From contig JASKMD010000014.1 of NCBI GenBank assembly GCA_030144725.1, forward strand, positions 6,268,635 to 6,332,634: a DNA stretch of 64,000 bases, written 5' to 3'. A program made the position numbers and the translations under genes. Of this stretch, positions 1 to 12,260 are shown in pieces. Source of the DNA: Haematococcus lacustris (taxonomy: Eukaryota > Chlorophyta > Chlorophyceae > Chlamydomonadales > Haematococcaceae). Within the stretch, counting starts at the first letter, position 1, and each line of letters starts with the position of its first letter. The notes under the pieces are model-generated. The model was not told where the DNA came from. It was given only the letters and a program-made list of their open reading frames with translations, and did no database searches.

Positions 1-1219
1 CTCGTCCAGGCTCTCCCCAAAGCGCACCGCCAGGCAGGGCCCACACCAGGCTGCCCCGCAGTGCCGGCAGTGGGCCTTGCGCTCGATTGTCTTCTGCCTG
101 CAAACACCACCCTACACCCAGGAGCCTCCAGCACCGGGACCCTGGCCCTGGCCCTGACCTTGGGCCTAACACACCCTCCCAGCCTTGCCCTGCCATCGCC
201 TGTCACCCCGCCCAGCTTGACCCACACTCCAGCAACATCTGTATGGCTTGCAGGCGGGGCCAAGCCCTCTCTCCCTCCCCTGCTCTTTCTCCCAGACCAC
301 CCCCAGTGATGCAGCAATGCCCCCCAGTGAGACTGAACCAACACCTTGACCTCTACCTCCACCCAACCACCCAACCACCCAACCACCCAACCACCCTACC
401 CCTGGCCAGCCTGCTCCACACCCAGTCACTACCCCAGGCCCAAGCCCTGCTGCTGTCTAGCCCCCCTCCGCCCTTGAGCCACTCCTGTCCCCACCCAGGC
501 CCGTGTGCTACTGCTGCTCCCCCCCGGCCCGGCCCCTGACCTGCAGAAGTGGCAGGATATGCAGTCTGGCAGGCTGCAGCCACGGGGGTGTGTCTTGCTG
601 CAGAGCACTTTGCGCGGGAAGCTGCCCGGCTCCCGCTCCCACAAGAACTGGCAGGCGGCCCGCAGGTGCTGAATGCCGTAATACTCCCTGTGGTGGGTAG
701 CGGAGTGACGGGAGCTAAGGGACAGGGCATGCAGCCAGGAGTGGGCAGGGTGTGGGCTGCTGCTGGGGGGCCGGCTGGGTGGGGTGCTAGTGGGCTGGGT
801 CACCTTACACCCAGGTGGCGCTGCTCCGCGTGGATCTGCGCTAGTAGGGGGCCTTTGGGAAACTCTCGCCCGTCCATCAGCTGCCTGGCGTACGTCAGCA
901 GCAGGCGCTGGCCTCGGCTCTGCGTGCTGCGCCCAGGGCTCGCGAATGAGGGCGGCCGCGGGCCCGGGCCACGCGCAACGGGCTGCTCGCGGGTCAGCGG
1001 CGGTGCCTGCTGCGCGCTATCCCCATGAAGGGACACAGACGAGGTGGCGTTGGCTGAGAGTTGGGCATCGCCAGGGCCGGGGCCCTCCGCTGCCGCGGTG
1101 AGGGAAGGCTCGCCAGAGGCGTCATCGGATAGCTCTGCTTCATCTCCACTTGCTGCAATACCGCTGTGCTGGTCTTGATTTAGGCTTTCCAAGAACTGCG
1201 ACAAGTGGAATGCCGGCAT
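1..1219 (-). CDS. CDCA7: CDCA7-like zf-4CXXC_R1 protein, 5' part (3' end outside window)
   Basis: Three exons are visible on the minus strand: 1219-804, 687-541 and 97-1, all joined in phase 2. The start ATG at 1219 opens an acidic, disordered N-terminus (residues 1-139). Exon 2 brings a run of cysteines ending in CHFC. The splice to exon 3 completes CHFCRQKTIERKAHC, followed by CRHCGAAWCGPCLAVRFGE. This CHxCRQKT pattern with following CxxC pairs is the signature of the zf-4CXXC_R1 domain of CDCA7. CDCA7 proteins recruit the HELLS/DDM1-type chromatin remodeller and support maintenance of DNA methylation in the nucleus. That role is family knowledge. What I see is the first half of the zinc domain only. 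The next gene on the right is divergent. An alternative is another zf-4CXXC_R1 protein, but the CRQKT block argues for CDCA7. Confidence 0.82.
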
Positions 1220-4200
1220 TGAAGCACTGGCACTGTCCTAATCAGCGGTTGAAGGCGATGTGCGTGTTTAGTGAACTTCAAACTATTGAAGATGCAAGCA
1301 AAGGCGTCGAACCATGGCACCTGGAGGTGGCCATCTACACATGAAGCCTGGCTGTGGCATTGAATGTAGGCTGGTATGGGTCTTAGGTTACTTGTGTTAA
1401 GCACTGGAGACAGCCATTCAAAACATGAGCCCAATGTTGGGTGTAGGTTTTGCTATGACACATGTCAGTGCTGCAGAGTGAAAACCAGGTCTCTAGGTGC
1501 AAGGCAAGGATCCATCCACGCATATCCCAGCCATTTTCGTTTCTTATTTCATCTTCGCATAATTGTCGTAACTACTCGCATGCCTCTTATGACTGGCTTG
1601 CGATGATACCACGTTCGTTTGCAGCTGCTGCCTAAGCGCCCGCTCAAATGGCAGTCTTGTGGAAGGGTCGGTGTTGACCTTGCTGGACTCGTTGCTGGCT
1701 CTATGGCAGGGTACGTGTAGCCTACAGTAGCCACTGCAGCTGCATGCTTTGGACATTTCAGAGAGGAGTTCGCTTCTTGCGCAGACGAAAGCGAGGCGCG
1801 AGCCGTGCAGAATACAGCGACCCCGAGGATGTGAGCGTCAAGTCTCTAACCCTGGCATGGCGCAGCCCTGCTGAACGCTCCTGCCCGTCAAATTGGCTAG
1901 AGCAGACTTGCTGATTGTCGCCAGTCGCAGGCATGCCGACTCACCAGAAGGGCAGCGTACCTTTTGCCACATCGTTCCCTCTCTCGTTCACTGCAGGAGG
2001 GGCGCACGATGCTCGGGGAGGGCATAGAGCCACTGCCCGGGGGTGGTGGCATCTATAAAAGTGCGGCGGTGGCAGTATTGCGCCAGGAGCGCAAGCTCAT
2101 GACCACCGGTGAAATTACAAGGTGCTGCAGTGCAGCAGGGTAGCCACTTGTCCGTCACCTCAGAACCCCTGCCCTGACACGCCTCAAGGGCTGTGTTCTG
2201 AGCAGGCTTGCACTGGAACGCCACATCATTGTGGGCAATGTCAAGACCCCTGACTCCACCATGGCTTCTGCTCTGTACACTGACGTGAAGCGCAAGCGCG
2301 AGCGCAGTGTGTTCACCAGGTGGGCAGCAGCCACCCAGGAATAGAGCACTAGCAAGGCAGGCCGGTGAAGTGTCACATACCCCCCCCTCCCCCCCCCGAC
2401 CGGTCACCCTGTCGCCAGCCTCAGCCTGCTGGAGTGTCCTCCCTCTTGCGCTCAGCCTTGCCTTGCCAGCCAGCCTGCCAGAACAGCCTTGCCAGCCAGC
2501 CTGACCAGCCCATGAATCCGTCACTGGTGTCAGGGTGGAGCTCTGGAGGCAGCTGTCCAGCCAGGCTGGCCACAATGCAGTTTGCTGGCCACCATTGCAG
2601 CAGGTCATGGCACCAGGCGTGGTGTGTAGCTGTGGCAGAGGTGGGACAGGAGGCAGCGATGGAATAAATGTCACTATTTGGGCCAAAGGCAGCAGTGGTG
2701 GCCTGGGTGTGATTGGCATGCTGTTTGAGCTCAGCACTTGATGGCTGCCAGCCAACATTGGGAGCGCTGGCAGCGAAGAGACGCTGGCAGTGTGGTGCAG
2801 GGGAGTGGCAGCAGCTGGCCGGCAGTGGCTACTGACAGCAGGACTGCTGGCAATGGTTAGCCAGGCTGCAGGTCTGAAGGCATCTTAGCTGTGAGTACCA
2901 TCACCTCCCCATAAGGAGCCAGTTGCCCCTGGCACCCAATGCAAGCCTGGCGCGAGCATGCGCTCAGCAGGCTGACCTGGCAGCTCAAACTGAGCATGCA
3001 CTTGCAGTCAATTCTCAGGGCCAGTGCCAGGTTCACGGTCAGGTCAGCCAGGCTTGACTGCCCATCCAAGAGGTGAACCTCAGCAAATTGCACACACCCC
3101 AGCTGGTTTACCGCCCCTTCAGCACAAGCCACTGCTCGATTAGCCACCCAGGCAGCCAAGGTAGGTGTGACCAGCTTCACCTAGCATGGCTGCAAAGCCC
3201 TCTCCTTGTGGGCTGGAGCAGGCGGTCAGCCCCAGCTGCCAGTGTCCAGCCACCGCGACGCAGCTGGGGGCTGCACAGGCCAGTGGAGTGCTCAGGTTCA
3301 GCCTGTGGTAGAGACGGCAGCAGCAGCAACAGCAGCAGCAGCAAGTGCGCTGGGAGCAGGAGTGCAAGGAGGGCTGGTGAAGGGGCGACGGCAGCCAGGC
3401 CAGCCCTGCCCCTAGCGCTGGCTGCCCCAGCCTCTTGCTGGTGGCGTCAAAGGGTCGTGGACCTGCCCAGCTGCTGTGTGCAGTGCAGTCTGCCCGCCCA
3501 CCACTTCAAGCGGCACCGGGGTGGGCCATCACAGTGCAGCCTGCCTGGCTGTGCCACCGCCACCACCAGCACCACCATCAACAGCTGGGATGTTCACCAC
3601 CACTGGCCCACACAGCCATGGCTGGGGTGCACATCAACACCAGGGCAGCGCAGCACAGCTCCCACTGGGCACCAGCTAGGCTGCACCAGCCTGGCAGTGG
3701 GACTGCTGGGCTCTGTCAGCAGTGCGCAAACCCCTCAAGCCTGCCAGCATCAGCTTGCTAGCGTCAGCGGCACCTTTTATGCGCCCACACCAGCACCAGC
3801 ACCAGGACGCACCCGCTGTGGTGCTGGTGGTGGCGCAGTGTAGTGGCGCTGGCGCTGGCAGGCTTGAGGCAACAGCAGCCTAGGGTCGCCCCCTGTACAG
3901 CTCCAGGGGGGCCAGCAGTGGAGGGGGCGGCGGTGTGGAGCTGGGCTCAAAGAAGCACCCTGTCTGAACCCACTCGGCAGCGGCAGCCCTTTCTCAGCCA
4001 CCCATCCACCCAGCAGCAGCAGCAGCCCTTTTGTCAGCAACCCACCCACCCACCCACCCAGCAGCAGCAGCAGCCCTTTGTCAGCTACCCACCCACCCAG
4101 CAGCAGCAGCCCTTTCTCAGCAGCAGGGGCAGCGGCTGTCTAGGGGGCTGGGGGGGGGTAGGCTCTGGATGATGTGATGGACACCCCAGGCATTGCTAGT

Positions 4201-4574
4201 CTTCACCTTGTGCCCACATGACGGGCTGCGCAGTCAGCAGGTGCCGCAGCTGGAGCAGTTCCAGTGAGGGGGGCGCAGGCAGATGGTGCAGCCTGAGCTG
4301 GCAGGCTGGGCTGGCCGGCCCTGCAGCACCCCTCACCTGGCCTTCTGCCTCTCATGCATCATGGGGGAGTTGAGCCAAAGACGGAGGGGGTGGGGTGGGG
4401 TGCTGAGCAGTGGGGCTGGGGACACTAGGTTTCACCACAGCTGGTGAGAGGGGCCCCCTCTGCTCCGCCCCCCAGCTGCCCCTGCGGCTGCCAGGCTGAG
4501 TCGAGCGCCTGGCCCAAGCACCTGCCTGCCTCCCAGACCCACCCGCTGCTGCCCACCCCCTGCCTCCCCCCCAG
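1220..4574. other. intergenic stretch without a supportable gene
   Basis: This 3.3-kb gap lies between the divergent CDCA7-like gene and the low-complexity plus-strand gene, so it should hold both promoters. Long frames at 1988-2758 and 3073-3843 have shadow composition and no recognisable domain. From about 3990 to 4125 there is an imperfect tandem repeat in which a run of CAG codons alternates with a block reading PF-S-PPT; it could be an upstream Gln-rich exon of the plus-strand gene. I could not fix splice sites for it. Confidence 0.45.
3980..4125. repeat. imperfect tandem repeat with CAG runs
   Basis: Three diverged copies of a unit of roughly 35-55 bases are visible. Each has an ACCCACCCACC block, then 3-5 CAG triplets, then CCCTTT and TCAGC. 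In one plus-strand frame the unit reads as a Gln-run followed by Pro-Phe. It may be coding (Gln-rich) or simple intergenic satellite. Confidence 0.6.
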
Positions 4575-4611
4575 GCCTGGCTGCCACCCCCCACTGTGCT
4601 GCTGCTCCCCG

Positions 4612-7600
4612 ATGCCGGACCCTAGACCTGGGTGCCCGCTGTGTGGTGTGTTGCGGTGCGTGTGGTGCAGGCCTCAAGAAGGCCTGTTTGGGCTGCGGGA
4701 GTGGATTGATGAGGGCTTCTTCCCTGACGGCTGGGTGGGCCCACTGGACGGCCTGGGCCCCTCACGCCGCACCGCCCCCTTCAGGAAGTATCATGCCCGG
4801 GTCGGCCCTGCGGTGAGGCACAAGGGGCGGGCCTGCAGGGAGGCCAGGCGGCAGGGCAGGCTGCCTTACATGCACACACACCCCACCCCTCCACTCCTCC
4901 TGCCCTCTCTCCCCTGTTGCCTACCCCCCTCTCATGGCCCACTCCCACTTTTCTCTCCGCTCCTTGGCCTGGCCTGGCTCTTGAGGCCTACCTCCTCACC
5001 TCGTCACCCTCTCCCTCCCATCCCTCCCCTATCCCCCTCCACACCCACCCCTCGTCTCTACGCCTCCTCCCCCCACATCAGCCCGCCCACCCTCCCCCCG
5101 CCATGCTGCCCTGCAGGTGCATGGGTCTTCAGGCCGTGCCCCTGCCCCCCGCCCCTCCTCCCAGGGCCGCCCCCCTCGCGGCAGTGGGCGTGGCGGGCGG
5201 GGTGGGGGCGGTCGCCACAGCCAGGCCAGCCTGGGTGGCTTCTGGGAAGGCGACGGGTTGGACCCCCTGGGCAGCCTGCCTGGCGCTCACCTGCTGTCTG
5301 GGTCACACTTTGGGCTGATGGGGTCACACCTGGGCCTGCCAGGGGGGGGCTTGGGGGATATGGGGAGTGGGTTCCTGCTCAGGGAGCTGCCCAGCAGGCA
5401 TACTAAGGAGAAGGCGTCGGCGTTGTGGAAGGCCGGCAGCGATGAGGGGGAGGGGGAGCGGGGAGGGCCCCGGGACTCTGACACAGAGTATGAGGGGGAG
5501 GAGGAGGACGAGGAGGAGGAGGGGGAGGAAGGCGAAGAGGGGGACGAAGAGGAGGGGGGCCACGGGTACCGCCCCCTGGGGCGCAGCAGCAGGGGGCAGC
5601 TGGGCGGCAGCAGGCAGGCCATGGATATGGATGAGGAGCGCGGCTCACCGGCATCGGGCACTGCGGTGAGCAGGCGGAGGGGCAGGGCTGCTGGCAGTGC
5701 TCAAAGGGCTTGATGGCAGGGTTAAAGGGCTGGATGGCAGGGTCAGAGGGCTGGATGGCAGGGTCAGAGGCGCAGGTAGGTTGAGGTGCAGGTTGGACAC
5801 TGGGAATGCTCACTTACTAACCAGTGAGAGGCACAGCAAAGCCTCATGCCTGACACACTCTCTCTCTCCCTCTCACTCCCTCTCTCACACACTCTCTCTC
5901 TCTCACACTCTCTCTTATACCATGCCTGACCTCTGCGTTGGCCCTTGAAGCACTGACCTCACCCCACCTCAACTCAACTCACCTCACCTCACCTCACCTC
6001 GCCTCCTTGACTCGCAGTCTCCGCCTCTGGCCCAGCGCCGCACCTCCCGCCTCCACCTCCACAACGGTGCCGCCACCAGCCTAGCAGCCGGCAGCTGCGG
6101 GCCCAACGGCTTTGCTGGGGTGGGCCCAGGGGCAGGGGGGCTGGCTGGCCTGGATCTGCACAGCCTGGCCCCTAGCCTGCTGACCCTCCCCCCAGGTATG
6201 CTGGGCCCTGCTCAAGCGCCAGGAGGGCTGGGTGCAGGAGGGCTGGGGGCTGCAGGGCTGCAGGGCCTCCCCGGCCTGACTGGCCCCTTGGCTGGCCTGG
6301 CTGGCTTGCCTGGCATGGCTGGCCTGGCGCTGCCCCTGGGGGGTGCCTATGACCTGGGAGGGGGCCAACCGGCAGCAGCAGCAGCAGCACCGGGGGGCCC
6401 TCGGGTGAGCTCTGGGGGAGCTGGGCAGCAGGCGGGGGGGGGCCAGGGTGGGTATGGCGCAGCCCCTCTGGACTCCCCCCTGCATGTGTTGGGGGATGCC
6501 GTGCTGAGTGCAAAGAAGGAAGGGGAGCGGGAGGGGCCTGCAGGGGGAGCTATCCCAGGCAGCGGCAGCAGGCGCAAGCGGGAGCGGCCCCGGCCTGACT
6601 GCCTGCAGGTGAGGGGCTGGCTAGAGGAGGGGGAGGGCTGGGAGGAGGTGCAGGGAGGAGCAAGGGAAGCAGCTAGGTGGGAGGGAGGGGTGAGGGAGGG
6701 GGTGGGGTGGGGTGGGAAGGAGAGGATATGGAGAGCAGGGGGTGGGGCTGACACGAGCGTTTTGAATTGGCTGTAGACCCCGGACAAACGTCCTTCTGCC
6801 AAGCTGCTTGCCTCAATGTGGCCATCACTTCGCCACCCCCTCTTACTCTGCCCTGTGCCCTGCCTTGCTCCCTCCCTCTCTACCCTGCCCCTGGCCACCC
6901 CCCCTGCTGCCCTGCCTGCAGCTGCCTGCCTCTGGCCAGTCAGGGCTGCAGCAGAGTGAGGGCACCACACCAAAGTCACCCTTTGAGGACGGGCTGGTGG
7001 CCCTGCACGAGGTGGCCACCAGCCCACACCCCTTTGGCCCCCCAGGCGTCATAGACCTCTCCTCAAGGCAAGCAGAGGAGCAGGGTCAGGCGGGGCAGGT
7101 CAAGACAGGGTCTACCTGGGCTTTGTTGGGCATAATGGTATGTTGTCAGAGCTGGGCAGGCCTGGGCTGGGCCAAGCAGGGGTAGTCAGGGCTGGGCAGG
7201 TTAGGGCTGGGCAGGGCAAGGGTGCTATGGTAGGGAATAATCTGTAAGAGCAGGGCAGGCCCGGTCCATCCCACGCGGCCTGCTGCTGCTGCTGCTGAAT
7301 GCCCGTCACCACCACTGCCCTCACCCCCCCCTCGGGGGACAACACTGGAAGCTAAGGTGCACTAGGCGCAGGCAAACCCTGGACAGTTAACTGGATTCTG
7401 ATGAGTTTAAGCGAAACCCAAACCCTGGCCCCCAACCTGCTGCCTGCACCCCCTCCACCGTCCCCTGCCTTCCGCCCCCTTCCTACCCCCTCACCGCCCC
7501 CTGCCTTGACCCCCCTGACCGCCTCTCCAGGGAGGACCGGCGCCGCAAGCCCCGCCTGTTGTTAGACGTAGGCGACGGCGGTCGCGAAGGCGGTCTCTGC

Positions 7601-10337
7601 TCAGCCGGTGGCCTGGACAGCCTGGGCCTGCTGGGGCTGACCCTGGGCGGCCTGGGCTCCGGGGGGGCCCATGGGGGGGCGCATGGCCTGCAGGGCTTCA
7701 CCCCCCTGGGCCTCAACTCTGCCCACGGCCTGGCGCCCCACAACATGTTTGGCTTGGCATCGCCACCTAACATGCAGGTGAGGGGAGCAGGGGGGAGGGG
7801 AGGGGGGGCAGGCTGCCGCCTGGGGGGGAGGGGGTGACCACCCTCCTTCTGCTCAAGCTGCACAGATAGGACGTGGGCTCAGTGGCTGAGGAGGAGGGGT
7901 AGGGGCCAGATGGAAGAGGGCGGGGGGCGGGTAGTAAGGGGTGGGGGGGAGGTGAGGTGGGCTCCTGTGGCTAGGTAAGGAAGAGGGGGTCCCCCTTCCC
8001 TCCCCTTCACAAGGTGTGTGCCCAGAACCAACGAGTAACTTGCACATCAGCAGCCCTGATGCCGAGCTCCTTGTCCCGCCCTGCCTGCGGCCACTGCTTT
8101 GCAGCACTTGCAGGTGCTGTACTTGCTCCCACCCCAGCCTGCTGGCCTGCTGCCAACTGTCCTGCCCGCCTGCCCGCCTGCGCCTCCTGCCTGCAGGCCA
8201 GCCACTATCTCTGCTCACCGCGGGTGGAGCCGGCGCTGCAGGGCCCGCCTCAAGGCATACAGCACCTGGTGAGGCCAGGGCAGCGCTGCAGCCTGGCTGG
8301 CCCAGCCCTTCTCCTCACTCTTCACTCCTCACTCCTCACTCAGTCGTGGGGTCGTCCCCTAACCTAGCTAGGGGGACTGAGACCAGGGCAGGCAGGGTTC
8401 CCCTTAGCCGCCAACCCCATGCAAGCTGTTCTTAAGGTTGCAATGACTGGACATGACTGGACATCCCCCAGGTGCCAGGCTGCAGGGCAGGTGCATAGTG
8501 CGCAGGCAAAGGCAGCCGCTGAAATAGGCTGTGGGTGCAGCCGGCAGGCGGCCGCCCTCCCTCCCTTGCAGCCCTCACACCAGCCCCTGCTGACTCCCCG
8601 CACTGCTGCACTGCCCCATGCATGGTGCTGCGCTAGGACTGGGAGGGGAGAGGAAGGGGAAGAGGGAAGAGGAGGAGAGGAAGGGGAAGAGGGAGGGGGG
8701 GGAGGGGGAAGATGAGGAGGAGGGGTAGGGGAAAGGGAAGGGTAGGGGTAGGGGTAGGGGAATGGTTGCCTGTGCCTCTTGCCTCTTGCCACCCGGCTCC
8801 TGCCCCCTGGCCTTGCCTGACTGATGCCCCTGCTGCCCCCCCCGGCCCCTCTGCCTTGCCCCAGGGGGTTCATCGGCTAGAGACGTTCCTGCTGCCGCCC
8901 GGCCACCCCCCCATCTCTGGCCCCATCCACAGTCGCGCCGCAGCCAACGCCGTTTCTCTACTAGCTCGTGGCACAGAGCCCAGCCCCCCCACCGCCCTCC
9001 TCCACACTCCCAGCCCCAATTCCTGCCTCAACCACTCCAGCCCAACCGACCTAACCGCCCAACCGCCTGTCAAAATCCTGGCCTCTGAGCAACCTGAAGT
9101 GGATGCCCAGCTACTCCAGTCAGCAGCGGAGCGGCTGGAGGCCAAACTAGGCAAGGGGGACCCGGTAGTGGGCAAGGCCTGGCTGGCAGTGGCTCGCATG
9201 TGGCACAGCCTGGGTCAGCAGCAGCAGCAGCAGCAGCAAGGGGGGGGCGAGGGAGGGGGGGGCATGCTGCAGGCGGCGCTGAGGGCAGGCGAGTGCCTGA
9301 GGAGGGTGAGGGAGGCGGCAGCAGCAGCTTCCAGGCAGCTGCAGTGCAGTCATAGCTGCGGCCAGGCGCTGGACAGCTTGAGGGAGCGGCTGGACCAGTT
9401 GGTGGATGCTGCAAACAGCCAGGCAGCTGCAGCCACTGCCACTGCCGCCAGGGCCAGGGAGGTGGGAGGGGAGGGGGGGGGGAGCAGGGGGCCCTCGGAA
9501 GGGATGGGTCAGGCAGCTGGGAATGCAGGCAATGGTGGGGCGGGAGAAGAAGTGAGGGGGGGGCAGCAGCAGGGGGGCCTTGCAGCAGGCCAGGGGCCGG
9601 GCCGCCTGGACCCCTTGGAGTCCGCCCAGGCAGGGGGTGCTGGTGAGGGCCCTGCTGCCCCCAAGGATGGCTCAGCCGCCCCCCCGCCCCCCCTGCTGCT
9701 CCCCCCCAACCAAGCGCAGCTACAGGAGGGGCAGTGCCAGCAGCAAGGGCAGGGGCAGCAGCAGCAGGGGTGTGGTGATGGCGACGTCCAAGAGGGCCAA
9801 GAGGGCTGCGCCCCTGCCGTCCAGCCGGGTGTTGAGGCCAGGCAGGTGAAGCTGGAGGCAGCACCATCACTGCCTGAGCTGCACAGTGAGCTGTCCTTCA
9901 TGCAGATGGCCCGGCCCTCCCTGCCTAGCCTCATGGCAGAGGGGGCAGCAGCGGCAGGGTGGGGGCGGCCAGGGCCCACGGCTGCCAGGGAGGCTGCCAA
10001 GGCCGGCAGTGGGTCAGGGTCACCCCCAGCAGAGGGGGTACAGCAGCAGCAGCAGCTCAGAGAGCAAGGTCAGGGCCCAGATGCCGAGATGACAGAGGCA
10101 GCAGCAGGGGCCCAGGGGGTCACCCCCTCTCAACCCACACCCACCCAGCCTGACCCACAGCCCCCACCACAGCAGCAGCAGGCTGCTGTTGGTTGGGAGA
10201 AAGGGTCTGGGGTAGGGGCAGGGGCCGCCTGTTGGGGGGCTGGGTCTGAGGGAGGGCTCCAGCAGCAGCAGGGGGGGCAGCAGCAGCAGCCGCAGGGGCA
10301 CTCAGGGCTGCATCACACAGTTCAGGTGCCCGGGTGA
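4612..10337 (+). CDS. unrecognised low-complexity protein with Cys pairs and acidic segment
   Basis: Proposed exons: 4612-4812 (or starting at a 3' splice site at 4575), 5117-5665, 6018-6608, 6922-7067, 7531-7777, 8197-8268 and 8865-10337. Phases agree at every junction and the total is 3,279 nt (1,092 aa if ATG 4612 is the start). The first exon has two CxxC pairs (CPLC, CVWC) and a conserved-looking segment around REWIDEGFF and GWVGPLDG. Exon 2 ends in a 30-residue Glu/Asp run. Exon 4 contains FEDGLVALHEVATSP. The last exon is Gln/Gly/Pro-rich with short helical stretches. Intron 4 appears to use a GC-AG donor (AAG|GCAAGC). I do not recognise the family. A nuclear regulatory role is suggested only by composition. 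The N-terminus may lie further upstream. Confidence 0.5.
5703..5772. repeat. 21-bp tandem repeat in intron
   Basis: About three copies of a 21-base unit (GGGCTGGATGGCAGGGTCAGA and variants) lie just after the acidic exon of the low-complexity gene, followed at 5850-5930 by CT/CA-rich microsatellite sequence. Both are within the intron 5666-6017. Confidence 0.75.
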
Positions 10338-10420
10338 TGCCACCCAGCTGCAGCCACCGGGCGGCAGAGTCCTGCCCTCGCTTTGGCTGCTAGCCCCTGA
10401 GCCGTCGAGGTCAGCCCCCC

Positions 10421-10619
10421 CACAATAGCCCTCGAGGTCAGGCAATAGTGTAGGTGGTAGGCGGCTCATGTGCCATGTGCACTGGGTATACTCCACACAG
10501 CCCAATAACACCATTTGAGTCGGGTCACTATTGCCCACTAGTATATTCCAGCTAGTGGCTGCTAGTGGGTACTATTGATCCGGCTCTAATGGAGGCCCTA
10601 GTGAGGGACAAGGGGGCTG
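10421..10619. repeat. dispersed repeat, copy A (inverted relative to copy B)
   Basis: This ~199-bp segment is the reverse complement of 17830-18026 with roughly 90% identity by eye. Shared blocks include CCCTCGAGGTCAGGCAATAG, CAATAACACCATTTGAGTC and GATCCGGCTCTAATGGAGGC. The two copies flank about 7.2 kb that holds the LINE and Fanzor-like pieces. They could be terminal inverted repeats of a large element or two independent copies of a small repeat. Confidence 0.85.
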
Positions 10620-11756
10620 ACTGCCCCTGACTTGAGCAGCCCAGGTCTCACAGTGTGTGCTGGCCTTGGCCCTCTTCACCCTTGGCATCTTTCCCTTTGT
10701 TACTGACCCCCATATGCACTAAGATTTTGCATGACACTAACACCCCACACAATGCCTGACATGCCAGACCCAGTCAGGCCAGCAGGGCACAGGCTGGCTT
10801 GCAGTAGCAGGCGTCCAGGAGGTGCTGGTGGGGCAGAGGTGGCGGCAGGCGGCCAGCCGGCAGGCAGGCTGGTGGGTGCAGCAGCGAGCAGTGGGTCTGA
10901 GGCAGGTCCCTGGATGCAGGCAGCCTGGTGGAGGCCAGACCCGCAGGGTAGAGACTATGAGGGCACTGGCAGGGGGCAGGCAGGCAGACAGGCTGGCAGG
11001 CTGGCAGGCCGCCAGGGAGGGGCGTTGCCAGGCAGGGGAGGGGCCGGCCACACAGCCCGACACACCTGCCTCAGGTGACCCAGGTGTCGGGGTAGAACTG
11101 CTTGGTGCACTCACACTCCCCCCAGACGCACTGCTCACCCACAGTGCCTTCCCACTGCATCCTGGATTGCCTCAACCTCAGCCTGCCCCACACTCTCCAC
11201 AGCCCAGGCCAGCCTTGACCAGGCCCGCCCTGCTGCCCCACCAAGGCACTCCCTCCACTCGGGCTGCCAGCCCCCTGTCCCAGCACCACCCCCTTGCTGC
11301 CTCCCCTCACACCAATGCCTGACATGCATGCTCCTGTGGGGCCATGGGGCAGTTACGGCACACGTTGCAAACTCATCTGTGAGGTGTTGTGCTGCCGAGT
11401 TGCACAGTTGATGTTGGGGAATGGGAGCCTCTAAGCAGAAGGCTTGCAAGCCCGCAAAAGTAGAGAAAAGTACACTAGGTAGAGGAAAGTATACCGTCAT
11501 GCATGTGGTCATCCTCGCTGCTTCCTTGACCACGTCCTTGACCAGCTAGTCACCCACAATGGACAGGGACCAGGGCAGGTTATGTTCTACTGGCATGGAC
11601 CTGGCATGGCGTTGTGTAAGGGCTGGTTGTTGTATGCCATGGTACTGAATGCCATGGTATTAGGCTGAGGGCTTGCAATTGATAAGCTGTCAGACTCCAG
11701 CTCCGGGGCTGCCTTCTAGTGTTGCAAGTGTGTGTCTCCAGTAGAGCGTGACCCGG

Positions 11757-12150
11757 AATGTTAAACCATCTTTAACCATCTTTAACCAAGGGGAAAAGTT
11801 TAACCAATCTTTAACCCAACCGCCAGGTCGCACTCCGTAGCCGTGATGGAAGGCGAAGCAACCGCGATGGCTATTGGCTACACTCCGACCCCTACTGCGG
11901 CTCTTGTTGGTGCATGTCTCAACATGCGCACCGGGAGGCACATCAGCCCGAGCAGCCCGCTAGCGTCGCGCTGGTAAGCTGCACCGCTCTGCGCAAGAGT
12001 TGCTGTAAAACTCTTAAAGATCAGTAAGATCGGGGGTGACCAACTGGTCGGCTTTACTATCGCCAAACCCCTATTGCACTCCGGGTCGTCAGGGTGTTAG
12101 GCTGGACTGGTTAAAGATGGTTAAAGATTTGGTTAAAGCACGTTAAAGGC
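11757..12150. repeat. inverted TTTAACCATC arrays around 300 bp
   Basis: At 11760-11816 the motif (C)TTTAACCA is repeated four times. At 12105-12150 its complement TGGTTAAAG is repeated in the opposite direction. The 290 bases between the arms hold ordinary single-copy-looking sequence. The arrangement resembles a small inverted-repeat element or paired regulatory motifs. Confidence 0.55.
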
Positions 12151-12260
12151 CCAAAACAGCAGGAAGTTAGTTTAACCAGTCGCGCTCTAGTCTCCAGCAG
12201 TTGCAATGGAAGTGGAGGGCTGCTGGGACCATTCTGTAGAAATATCTGTTATGGTCATTA

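Larger units (their letters stand above)
10338..12260. other. intergenic, repeats only
   Basis: After the stop at 10337 I see no gene. The stretch contains one arm of a dispersed inverted repeat (10421-10619), GGCAGGCAG-rich simple sequence near 10970-11030, and paired TTTAACCATC motifs in opposite orientation (11757-11816 and 12105-12150). None of the open frames here shows a known domain. Confidence 0.5.

Noticed and set aside
1988..2758. 256-residue minus-strand frame
   Set aside because: No domain, no splice context, and composition typical of antisense GC-rich sequence.
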